Below, piece by piece: positions 1-7,371 of a stretch of DNA of 10,666 nucleotides. This DNA is from Acidobacteriota bacterium. GTDB lineage: Bacteria; Acidobacteriota; Terriglobia; Acidoferrales; UBA7541. A program made the position numbers and the translations under genes. The DNA is taken from NCBI GenBank assembly GCA_019239815.1, contig JAFAZL010000894.1, forward strand, positions 1 to 10,666. The letters are read 5' to 3'. The notes below the pieces were generated by a model. It searched no databases, was not told the origin of the DNA, and saw only the letters and a list, made by a program, of their open reading frames with translations. The first letter of the stretch is position 1. Every line of letters starts with the position of its first letter.

Positions 1-536
1 TCGGAGCCGTAGTAGATCGTGGCGCCGACGGCGGCCGCGCCCATGTCATAGGCTTCCTTCACGGTGCCGAAGAAAATCTGATTCGCCTGATTGGGGAAAG
101 TGAGCAGTTCGTTGTGGTTGATCTTTACGATGAAGGGAATTTTGTGCGCGTATTTGCGCGCGACGGAGCCGAGGACGCCGAACGTTGACGCGACCGCGTT
201 GCATTCGCCTTCGATGGCCAGCTTGACGATATTTTCGCCGTCGAAATAGTCGGGGTTTTTGGCGAAGCTGGCGCCGGCAGAGTGCTCGATGCCTTGATCG
301 ACGGGGAGAATCGAGAGGTAGCCGGTGTTACGCAGGCGGCCGTGGCCGAACATGCGCTGTAGATTGGTGAGCACGCGAATGTTGCGGTCGGTGATGGAGT
401 AGACGTTGTCGATGAAGTTCGGACCGGGAAGATGCAGGCGGTCCTTGGAAATTTTTGGATTCTTGAATCCGAGGAGCGATTCGGCTTTGGCGCCGAGATA
501 CGTTTCGATTGTGCTGCCGCTGGTCGATGTTGCCAT
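1..536 (-). CDS. fbaB: Class I fructose-bisphosphate aldolase, FbaB/DhnA type (partial, C-terminus off the left edge)
   Basis: Cleaves fructose 1,6-bisphosphate to dihydroxyacetone phosphate and glyceraldehyde 3-phosphate, or the reverse, by a Schiff-base mechanism in the cytosol. The 178 visible codons closely resemble E. coli FbaB (about 350 aa): [20 protein letters not shown] at residues 71-90, [20 protein letters not shown] at 113-132, [13 protein letters not shown] at 138-150 and GATIYYGS at 171-178. About half of the protein is missing, including the part expected to carry the Schiff-base lysine, so that residue cannot be checked. The ATG at 536-534 is preceded by AAGGAG (542-547) with a 5-nt spacer, which fixes the start. 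It is last in the visible one-strand cluster, 186 nt after pgl. That gap is long enough for its own promoter, so membership of the same transcript is uncertain. Confidence 0.95.
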   Translation of the reverse strand, partial: MATSTSGSTIETYLGAKAESLLGFKNPKISKDRLHLPGPNFIDNVYSITDRNIRVLTNLQRMFGHGRLRNTGYLSILPVDQGIEHSAGASFAKNPDYFDGENIVKLAIEGECNAVASTFGVLGSVARKYAHKIPFIVKINHNELLTFPNQANQIFFGTVKEAYDMGAAAVGATIYYGS

Positions 537-610
537 TGCTTCTCCTTAAGTTTGTGCCGGACTAAGTTTACATCGGGTTGGCGGGATGTGGGAAAGGGCG
601 ACGATATATT

Positions 611-624
611 TTAAAGGGATTTAA
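611..624. promoter_or_regulatory. AT-rich inverted repeat upstream of fbaB (candidate operator or promoter region)
   Basis: TTAAA (611-615) and TTTAA (620-624) form a perfect inverted repeat around GGGA, next to the AT-rich run TATATTTTAAA, in an otherwise GC-rich gap 75-90 nt ahead of the fbaB start. Such AT-rich islands are typical of promoters, but I could not find a convincing -35/-10 pair. The regulatory role is inference; only the repeat is directly visible. Confidence 0.25.
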
Positions 625-688
625 CCATCGCGCCGATGTTGAGATTGAGATGAAACGAGTGAGCTTAGGGTTTCGATCTTGCGGACAT

Positions 689-710
689 GGGGCGCAGCGT
701 GCTGCGCCCC
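689..710. repeat. Perfect GC-rich palindrome between pgl and fbaB (REP-like or mRNA 3'-end hairpin)
   Basis: Arms GGGGCGCAGC (689-698) and GCTGCGCCCC (701-710) are exact reverse complements separated by GT: a 10-bp stem, or 9 bp with a CGTG loop. It begins 12 nt beyond the pgl stop codon. No T-run follows it in the pgl reading direction, so it is not a canonical intrinsic terminator. The form is that of dispersed REP-like palindromes, often written as GGGGCGCAGC...GCTGCGCCCC flanked by TACA, but only one copy is in this window. A role in protecting the 3' end of the upstream mRNA is equally possible. Confidence 0.75.
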
Positions 711-722
711 TACAAATTTCTG

Positions 723-1505
723 TTAGGACTTGGTGATGGTGCTGGGATCGAGTTTTTCCGCGGCGGCCGTATCGACGAGCCAAACGGCTTTGCCGTTTGT
801 CGGTTGCAGAAGTTGCGAGGGGAGCTGCTCGGGTTCGTAGGGACCTTCGAGGACGCCTTTGAGGGCGAGCGCTTTGTCGGGCTTGGTGACCATGAAAATT
901 GCGAGACCGGAGTTGTTCGCGACCGGTGCGGTCACCGTCACGCGCCAGGTGTAGAGCTTGCCGATCCAGTTGGAGAGCACAAGGCGGCCGTTGTCGTGGA
1001 GCGCCTTGGTGCCGGGGAAAAGCGAAAGCATGTGGCCCTCATCGCCCATGCCGATGAGGATGACGTCGAACCGCGGAAGCTGGCCGGTGGAGAGCTTGAA
1101 GAACGAGGTGAGGAGCTGTTCGTATTCGTGCGCGGCTTTTTCGGGATCGGGGTTTTCGGTTTTGATGCGATGCACTTGCTCGGGTTTGAGCGAGAGTTTC
1201 GAGAGCATCGACTCGCTAGCCATCCGGAAATTGCTGTCTTTGTCGTCGGGCGGGACGTGGCGCTCGTCGCCGAAGAAGATGTAGGTTTTGTCCCAAGGCA
1301 TGACCGAGAAGTAGGGTTCGGCGGCGAGAAGAGCATAGAGAGTTTTCGGAGTGGAGCCGCCAGCGAGCGAGATGGTGAAGCGGCCGTTTTGCTGCACGGC
1401 AGCGTTCGCGGCGGCAAGGATGAGCTCGGCGGCACGGGCGGCGATGGCGTTGACGTCGGGGAAAACGTGGATCTCACGATTCGAATGAGGTGCAGGTGTT
1501 GCCAT
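723..1505 (-). CDS. pgl: 6-phosphogluconolactonase (DevB/SOL family)
   Basis: Hydrolyses 6-phosphoglucono-1,5-lactone, the product of Zwf, to 6-phosphogluconate: second step of the oxidative pentose phosphate pathway, cytosolic. The length of 260 aa is normal for the family. Visible motifs are GGSTPK at residues 49-54 (phosphate-binding loop), GDERHVPPDDKDSNF at 79-93, and GMGDEGHMLSLFPGT at 152-166. The last is the usual G-G-x-D-G-H-T-A-S-L-F-P-G block with Glu for Asp and Met-Leu for Thr-Ala; the probable catalytic His (158) is kept. WRVT at 187-190 matches the usual R-[IV]-T block. The ATG at 1505-1503 has an AAAGGAAAGG purine tract (1508-1517) upstream. It follows zwf by only 22 nt, so the two are almost certainly cotranscribed, matching consecutive steps. 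Confidence 0.95.
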   Translation of the reverse strand: MATPAPHSNREIHVFPDVNAIAARAAELILAAANAAVQQNGRFTISLAGGSTPKTLYALLAAEPYFSVMPWDKTYIFFGDERHVPPDDKDSNFRMASESMLSKLSLKPEQVHRIKTENPDPEKAAHEYEQLLTSFFKLSTGQLPRFDVILIGMGDEGHMLSLFPGTKALHDNGRLVLSNWIGKLYTWRVTVTAPVANNSGLAIFMVTKPDKALALKGVLEGPYEPEQLPSQLLQPTNGKAVWLVDTAAAEKLDPSTITKS

Positions 1506-1527
1506 GGCCTTTCCTTTCGCGCGGAGT

Positions 1528-3123
1528 TTACGAACGCGCTGAGACCGGTTTGTCGTTCGCAGACCGGGCGGAATCGGAGAAGCGGCGCTGATCGATGTCT
1601 TCTTCGCCGATGCGGCGCCAACTGCGGCCGTCGCGCTCCATCAATTCTTCGGCGTCGCGAGGTCCCCACGAACCGGCTGCGTAGTTCGGGAAGCCGCGCG
1701 CGGGCAACGCATGCCAGACGTCGATGATCGGTTGGATGACGCTCCAGCCGGCTTCGACCATGTCGGCGCGCTGGAAGAGCGTCGCATCACCAGCCATGCA
1801 ATCGCGTAGCAGCCGTTCGTAGCCCGTGCTGTGCTCGATGCCAAAATAATTGCAGTAGTCAAAGTCCATGTTGACGAGGCCGAGCTTCATCACGGTGCCA
1901 GGGACTTTCGCGCCAAAGCTGAGCGAGATGCCTTCTTCGGGCTGGATATGAATGACAAGGCGATTCGTTTCGAGATTTTTTACCGTGGTGTTGCGGAAGA
2001 GCACAAACGGCGTGCGGCGAAACTGGATGACGATCTCTGTGGCGCGCTGCGCAAGCCGCTTGCCAGTGCGTAGATAGAACGGCACTCCAGCCCATCGCCA
2101 GTTGTCGATCTGAAGCTTCAGCGCGACGAAGGTTTCGGTGTTCGAATCGGGCGCGACGTCGGGTTCGCTGCGATAGCTCGGAACCTGTTCACCGTCGATG
2201 ACGCCTTCACCATACTGGCCGCGAACAGTATTTTTCAGCACGTCTTCGGGCATTAGAGGCTGAATCGCGTGCAAGACTTCGGCCTGTTTGTTGCGGACTT
2301 CATCCGCGTCGAAGGAGATCGGCGGCTCCATCGAGGTCATCGTCAAAAGCTGAAATAGGTGATTGGGCACCATGTCTCGCAATGCGCCGGCGGTCTCGTA
2401 GAACCCCCCGCGATGTTCGACACCGACCGTTTCAGACGCGGTAATTTGCACGTGATCGACGTAATTGCGATTCCACAGCGGCTCGATGATGTTGTTCGAA
2501 AAGCGGAAGACCATCAGATTCTGGACGGTCTCTTTGCCGAGATAGTGGTCGATGCGGTAGATCTGATTTTCCGACAGGCACTGTTTCAGATCTTTGTTGA
2601 GCTGGATCGCCGAAGTGTAGTCGTGACCAAACGGTTTTTCGATGATGACCCGCGACCAGTGACCGTTTTCTTCTTTGACGAGGCCGGCGGCGCCTAGCTG
2701 CTGCACGATCGTGGCAAAAAATCTTGGCGCGACCGCGAGATAGAAGAAGCGGTTGCCTTGCGTGCCGTGACTCTTGTCGACTTCGGCGATTTGCGCGGCT
2801 AGGCGCTTGTACGCATCGGGGTCGTTGAAGTCGCCTTTTACATAGTAGATGCGCTCTTTGAACCAGTCCCAGCTCTTGAGATCGATCTGCGCCGGCGCGT
2901 ATTTGGGGATTTCGTCGGTCAGCGTTTTGCGGAAGCCTTCGGTGGTCGTGTCGTTGGCAGCGAATCCGATAATGGCGAACTGCTTGGGAAGCATGCCGTC
3001 GTTGGCAAGATTGACCAGCGCCGGGACCAGCTTGCGCTTGGTCAGGTCGCCGGTCGCGCCGAAGATGACCATCACGTTCGGTGCCGGAGATGGGTTCGCA
3101 GCGTGGTGATTGTTTGAGTTCAT
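1528..3123 (-). CDS. zwf: Glucose-6-phosphate 1-dehydrogenase
   Basis: Oxidises glucose 6-phosphate to 6-phosphoglucono-lactone with reduction of NAD(P)+, the entry and usual control step of the oxidative pentose phosphate pathway. The 531 aa show the N-terminal Rossmann motif GATGDLTKR at residues 22-30, EKPFG at 162-166 and the active-site signature RIDHYLGKE at 190-198 (catalytic His, substrate-binding Lys). [20 protein letters not shown] and [16 protein letters not shown] follow in the expected order, and the C-terminal YAAGSWGP block is present. It is about 40 residues longer than E. coli Zwf, through a short polar N-terminal extension and a charged C-terminal tail of roughly 35 residues. 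The ATG at 3123 has no good Shine-Dalgarno sequence (only CGGAACC nearby). The Met at residue 18 has none either and would leave almost nothing before the Rossmann fold, so the longer start is kept. It lies 78 nt after gnd and 22 nt before pgl. Confidence 0.97.
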   Translation of the reverse strand: MNSNNHHAANPSPAPNVMVIFGATGDLTKRKLVPALVNLANDGMLPKQFAIIGFAANDTTTEGFRKTLTDEIPKYAPAQIDLKSWDWFKERIYYVKGDFNDPDAYKRLAAQIAEVDKSHGTQGNRFFYLAVAPRFFATIVQQLGAAGLVKEENGHWSRVIIEKPFGHDYTSAIQLNKDLKQCLSENQIYRIDHYLGKETVQNLMVFRFSNNIIEPLWNRNYVDHVQITASETVGVEHRGGFYETAGALRDMVPNHLFQLLTMTSMEPPISFDADEVRNKQAEVLHAIQPLMPEDVLKNTVRGQYGEGVIDGEQVPSYRSEPDVAPDSNTETFVALKLQIDNWRWAGVPFYLRTGKRLAQRATEIVIQFRRTPFVLFRNTTVKNLETNRLVIHIQPEEGISLSFGAKVPGTVMKLGLVNMDFDYCNYFGIEHSTGYERLLRDCMAGDATLFQRADMVEAGWSVIQPIIDVWHALPARGFPNYAAGSWGPRDAEELMERDGRSWRRIGEEDIDQRRFSDSARSANDKPVSARS

Positions 3124-3143
3124 GAGAGGGTTCCGTGTTTTTG

Positions 3144-3159
3144 TGCGCCGACCTGCGCA
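3144..3159. repeat. Short inverted repeat in the gnd-zwf gap
   Basis: TGCGC (3144-3148) and GCGCA (3155-3159) pair around a 6-nt loop, about 20 nt ahead of the zwf start. On the transcribed strand it is followed by an A-rich run, not a U-run, so it is not an intrinsic terminator. It lies just upstream of the poorly marked zwf initiation site and could influence translation, but a chance origin is quite possible. Confidence 0.3.
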
Positions 3160-3201
3160 AATCTATCAGCGCCAAGTCTAAGCGAAGCGAGCGCCGCGCG
3201 G

Positions 3202-4215
<1,014 letters not shown>

Positions 4216-4270
4216 TTGTGTCGCTCCTCAGTGGTGCGGTGTGGGGTGGTGAAGAAAATTCCTCGGCGAC

Positions 4271-4292
4271 GCGCTTACGCAACCCGTAGCGC
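4271..4292. repeat. Intercistronic hairpin in the pgi-gnd gap
   Basis: GCGCT (4271-4275) plus ACG (4277-4279) pair with CGT (4285-4287) plus AGCGC (4288-4292), leaving a bulged base at 4276 and a 5-nt loop: an 8-bp GC-rich stem. On the transcribed minus strand a TTTT tract occurs only about 15 nt downstream, too far for a classical intrinsic terminator. It could act as a weak attenuator or as a processing/stability hairpin between pgi and gnd. The pairing is visible; the role is inference. Confidence 0.5.
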
Positions 4293-4318
4293 GACCGTTG
4301 TCGTCACTGTGCGAGAGT

Positions 4319-6067
4319 CTATGCGGACGCTCGCGCCCGCTTTGGCTCTTGCGAGTTCAGCGCTTTCTGAATTGCCGAATCGAGAATCTTCAAATCTTTG
4401 GCGACGTTCTTGCCGAGGTGCGCCCGCAGTGCACGGCGCCCGCGTTCGGCCAAAACCGCGAAGTCGCCGCGAGCCTGGGCGGCCTTGACGACGCTGAACG
4501 AATATTTCTGGTCAGGCACTTCCAGATTGACAGCGTCATCGCACGTGATTTGTAGAAAGACGCCCGAGTTCGGCCCGCCCTTATAGGCTTGGCCCGTCGA
4601 ATGCAAAAAGCGCGGCCCGAATTCCGCGACGGTGGCAACCTTCTTGTTGTCGCGCACCGCCAGCCGAATTTTCTGTAGCGCCTTCTCGTTCGCGTCGTTC
4701 ATCGTGATGTAGCCGAGCACGCCAAAGTAATCGCCCGCGTGAATGCGGTAGAGATGTGCCCTGAGAACGTCCGCCAGCGTCGAGCCGCCCTTCAGCGCGG
4801 CGGCGTTTTTGTCGTCGGCGTACAGCTTGATGCCGCTGGCTTCGAAGAACGGCGTTTCCGCCGGCAGCGAACCCTTCTCCTCATACTCACTCGTCAGTTT
4901 GCGCGTCTCGACCTTGCTGGCTTCCACGTCGGGCTGATTGAACGCGTCGATCCCGATGATCGAACCCGCGACGGCCGTCGCGATTTCCCAGCGGAAAAAT
5001 TCCTGGCCAAGGTTGTAAATGTTTGGAAGCTCGATACGCACAACCGGCTGGCCGGCCTTTTCGAGAGCGGCAACCGCAGCGTCCTGAGCCTTGTTCGGCT
5101 TAGTCTTCAGCCGAAGGTACGCGAAAACGCGATCGTTGCCATAGACCGCCGGCTTGCCGAGCGTTTCGCGATCGACTGGGACGATCCCCTTGCCGACTTT
5201 GCCGGTCGATTCGGCAAGAAGCTGTTCGAGCCACGCGCCGAGATCATGGATGCCCGGCGACGCGATGATCGTGACTTTGTCGCGCCCGTGGACCGCAGCC
5301 GTACCGAGAATCGCACCCAGAATCACGCCGGGATTCTTGTCGGCTGCAACACCCGCGCCGCAAGCCTTCACCATCTCGTGCGTGATCTTGAGAAATTTCG
5401 GAATGTCGATGCCCATCACCGCGCCCGGCACCATACCGAAGTCGGAGAGCGCGGAGTAGCGCCCGCCAATGCTCGGCACGCCAAAGAAAACCTTGCGGAA
5501 ATGATCGCCTTCCGCGACGGTTTGCATTTTCGACCCGGGATCGGTGATGGCGATGAAGCGATTGCCGACTTCCTTGTCGCCAACCTTCTTGCGGATCTGC
5601 TCGAAGAAATACTGCTTATAGATGTTGGGTTCGAGCGTGCTGCCCGATTTGCTGGAGACGATGCAGATCGTGCTCTTGAGATCGAGCTTGGCCTGAATCG
5701 CCTTGATCTGCGCGGGGTCGGTCGAATCCAAAACATGCAGCTCGGGGAAGCCTTTGATCTTGCCGAACGTAAGACGCAGGACTTCCGGGCAGAGGCTCGA
5801 ACCGCCCATGCCGAGCAGCAGCGCATGCTTGAACTTCGCTTTCTTGATATCGGCGGCGATCGCTTTCAGCGCCGCGATTTCACCGATCTGGTCATCCACG
5901 ATATTGAGCCAGCCGAGCCATTTCGCTTCGTCGTCGTTCGTCCAAAGGGTAGCGTCATGCTCCCAGAGGCGCGAAACTTTGTTGTTGTTTTTCCAGTCGT
6001 TGATCGATGACTGGACGGCGCCAGAGAGTTCGGCAGGGAGTTTGTAACTCTGGCGATTTAAACTCAC
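4319..6067 (-). CDS. pgi: Glucose-6-phosphate isomerase, stand-alone version of the transaldolase-PGI fusion's isomerase part
   Basis: Interconverts glucose 6-phosphate and fructose 6-phosphate in the cytosol. The 582 aa carry SIS-fold motifs: LLLGMGGSSLCPEVL at residues 83-97, SSKSGSTLEPN at 138-148 (phosphate-binding loop) and GGRYSALSDFGMVPG at 201-215. The SKSGST loop, instead of the SKTFTT of classical E. coli-type Pgi, and the N-terminal lead-in resemble the C-terminal half of the bifunctional transaldolase/phosphoglucose isomerase family rather than classical Pgi. Translation starts at a GTG (6067-6065) that overlaps the tal TGA stop as GTGA. AGGAG (6075-6079) lies 7 nt upstream inside tal. 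This arrangement implies translational coupling. Alternative internal starts would cut into the conserved fold. The family assignment is secure; specificity for glucose 6-phosphate is inferred from the family and the neighbours. Confidence 0.93.
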   Translation of the reverse strand: MSLNRQSYKLPAELSGAVQSSINDWKNNNKVSRLWEHDATLWTNDDEAKWLGWLNIVDDQIGEIAALKAIAADIKKAKFKHALLLGMGGSSLCPEVLRLTFGKIKGFPELHVLDSTDPAQIKAIQAKLDLKSTICIVSSKSGSTLEPNIYKQYFFEQIRKKVGDKEVGNRFIAITDPGSKMQTVAEGDHFRKVFFGVPSIGGRYSALSDFGMVPGAVMGIDIPKFLKITHEMVKACGAGVAADKNPGVILGAILGTAAVHGRDKVTIIASPGIHDLGAWLEQLLAESTGKVGKGIVPVDRETLGKPAVYGNDRVFAYLRLKTKPNKAQDAAVAALEKAGQPVVRIELPNIYNLGQEFFRWEIATAVAGSIIGIDAFNQPDVEASKVETRKLTSEYEEKGSLPAETPFFEASGIKLYADDKNAAALKGGSTLADVLRAHLYRIHAGDYFGVLGYITMNDANEKALQKIRLAVRDNKKVATVAEFGPRFLHSTGQAYKGGPNSGVFLQITCDDAVNLEVPDQKYSFSVVKAAQARGDFAVLAERGRRALRAHLGKNVAKDLKILDSAIQKALNSQEPKRARASA

Positions 6068-7227
6068 GCGTGTACTCCTGCTGTTTTTCCGGTGGCTTCG
6101 AGCAATTTGTCGAACGCATCGGCGAAAAGTTTTACACCGTCGACGACGAGCTTTTCGGTGACTTGCTTCATCGAGATGCCGGCTTTTTCGAGGTCCGACA
6201 TCGTCTTGGCGGCGCCATCGACGTGTTCGGTCAGGCTGTTGCGCAGCTTGCCGTGTTCGCGGAAGGCGTCGAAGGTGGCCGGCGGAATGGTGTCAACCGT
6301 GTCGGCGCCGATCAATTCCTCGACATAGAGCACATCGCGATACTTCGGATTCTTGGTGCTCGTGCTAGCCCAGAGCAAGCGCTGCGTATGCGCGCCCTTG
6401 GCCGCAAGAGCCTTCCAGCGCGCTCCGCCGAACAACTCCTGATACTTCTTATAAGTGAGCTTCGCATTGGCGATGGCGATTTTGCCTTCGATCGACTGGA
6501 GCAGCGCCTTCTTACCTGGATCTTTCTCGGTCTTGAGCATTTCTTCGATCTTGCCGTCAATCAAGGTGTCGATGCGGCTGACGAAGAAGCTCGCGACGCT
6601 GGCGATCTTGCTGATGTCCTGACCCTTCTTCGCGCGCGCCTCAAGTGCAGAGAGATAGGCTTCGGCAACCTGCTCATACGCCGATTGCGCAAAGAGCAGC
6701 GTGATGTTGATGTTGATTCCATCTTCCAGAAGCTGGCGAATCGCCGGAATGCCTTCCGGAGTCGCGGGAACCTTGATCATCACGTTTTCGCGGTTAACCG
6801 TTTTCCAGAGGCGGCGCGCTTCATCGATCGTCTTCTGCGTGTCGTTGGCGAGCAGCGGCGAGACTTCGAGGCTGACATAGCCGTCTCGGCCCTTCGTCGA
6901 GGCGTAGACGCCCTTGAAAATGTCAGCGGCATCCTGAACGTCGCGAATTGCAATCTTTTCGTACACGCCGCCGGCGCCGAGTTGCTTCGCGTCGGGCGCG
7001 TCCAGAATGTCGGAATAGAATTTGCTGCCGGTGATGGCCTTTTCGAAAATCGTGGGATTCGAAGTCATCCCGCGCAGGCCGTCTTCGTCGATCATCTTCT
7101 TCAGCCCGCCGCTGGTCAGCAGGTCGCGTCGAATGTAGTCCATCCACGGGGATTGGCCGTAGTCGTTTAAAGCTTTGATCGGGTTGGTGCCCGTCGCTCC
7201 GGTGGGGAGCGTAGTTGTTGAAGTCAT
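6064..7227 (-). CDS. tal: Transaldolase (long bacterial form)
   Basis: Transfers a dihydroxyacetone unit from sedoheptulose 7-phosphate to glyceraldehyde 3-phosphate, giving erythrose 4-phosphate and fructose 6-phosphate: non-oxidative pentose phosphate pathway, cytosolic TIM barrel with a Schiff-base lysine. At 387 aa it belongs to the long form (about 360-390 aa) seen in actinobacteria, cyanobacteria and as the N-terminal half of transaldolase-PGI fusions. Motifs: GMTSNPTIFEKAI at 53-65, DGYVSLEVSP at 115-124, MIKVPAT at 150-156 (Lys152 as the probable Schiff-base residue), NINITLLF at 172-179 and SVASFFVSRID in the second half. The start is set by AAGGAG (7235-7240), 7 nt before the ATG. 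It lies 144 nt after tkt, with a possible promoter in that gap, and overlaps pgi by 4 nt. Confidence 0.95.
   Translation of the reverse strand: MTSTTTLPTGATGTNPIKALNDYGQSPWMDYIRRDLLTSGGLKKMIDEDGLRGMTSNPTIFEKAITGSKFYSDILDAPDAKQLGAGGVYEKIAIRDVQDAADIFKGVYASTKGRDGYVSLEVSPLLANDTQKTIDEARRLWKTVNRENVMIKVPATPEGIPAIRQLLEDGININITLLFAQSAYEQVAEAYLSALEARAKKGQDISKIASVASFFVSRIDTLIDGKIEEMLKTEKDPGKKALLQSIEGKIAIANAKLTYKKYQELFGGARWKALAAKGAHTQRLLWASTSTKNPKYRDVLYVEELIGADTVDTIPPATFDAFREHGKLRNSLTEHVDGAAKTMSDLEKAGISMKQVTEKLVVDGVKLFADAFDKLLEATGKTAGVHA
6075..6079 (-). promoter_or_regulatory. Ribosome binding site of pgi, inside the 3' end of tal
   Basis: AGGAG on the minus strand, 7 nt ahead of the GTG at 6067. It decides the start of pgi, because no ATG is available at this position and the GTG overlaps the tal stop codon in the GTGA form. 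Confidence 0.75.
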
Positions 7228-7244
7228 GCAAGTTCTCCTTTACG

Positions 7245-7280
7245 TCGAAACTCTTGATTCGAAATTCGAAACTCGTTTCG
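7245..7280. repeat. TTCGAA-type repeat cluster in the tal leader
   Basis: TCGAAACTC occurs at 7245-7253 and again at 7266-7274, exactly 21 bp (two helical turns) apart. TTCGAA palindromes lie at 7258-7263 and 7265-7270. CGAAAC (7267-7272) and GTTTCG (7275-7280) form a 6-bp inverted repeat with a 2-nt gap. All of this is packed between the candidate tal promoter and the tal ribosome binding site. It could be a repressor operator array or a leader hairpin that affects tal-pgi translation; the function is inference. Confidence 0.5.
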
Positions 7281-7295
7281 TACTCGGTTGAAGTC

Positions 7296-7312
7296 CTTCT
7301 AAGAAGATTGTA
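7296..7312 (-). promoter_or_regulatory. Candidate tal promoter -10 element with an adjacent palindrome
   Basis: On the minus strand TACAAT (7312-7307) matches the sigma-70 -10 consensus at five of six positions. It is followed directly by the perfect palindrome CTTCTTAGAAG (7306-7296), where transcription would begin, about 80 nt ahead of the tal start. No good -35 hexamer lies at 17 +/- 1 nt: TTGCCG is present but 21 nt away. A promoter would allow tal-pgi and the downstream genes to be expressed independently of tkt. The palindrome overlapping +1 looks operator-like. Confidence 0.35.
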
Positions 7313-7371
7313 CGCCTCGGCGGCGGGCTACACCGGCAAACCGCAATCGGCGCCAATCCGCTGATTTAACG

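Noticed and set aside
687..1727. Long plus-strand open frame (346 codons) antisense to pgl and zwf
   Set aside because: It lies opposite two genes with clear family motifs, its product is compositionally odd with no recognisable domain, and long antisense frames are expected from GC-rich codon bias.
4739..6010. Plus-strand open frame of 423 codons antisense to pgi
   Set aside because: Shadow of a well-supported isomerase gene; the translation is rich in Arg, Asp and Ala and resembles no known protein.
6007..7170. Plus-strand open frame of 387 codons antisense to tal
   Set aside because: Same reason: it mirrors tal almost exactly and has no recognisable features of its own.
7318..7371. Intrinsic terminator after tkt
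   Set aside because: The GC-rich segment after the stop has only a weak imperfect palindrome around GGCGCC and no U-run on the minus strand.
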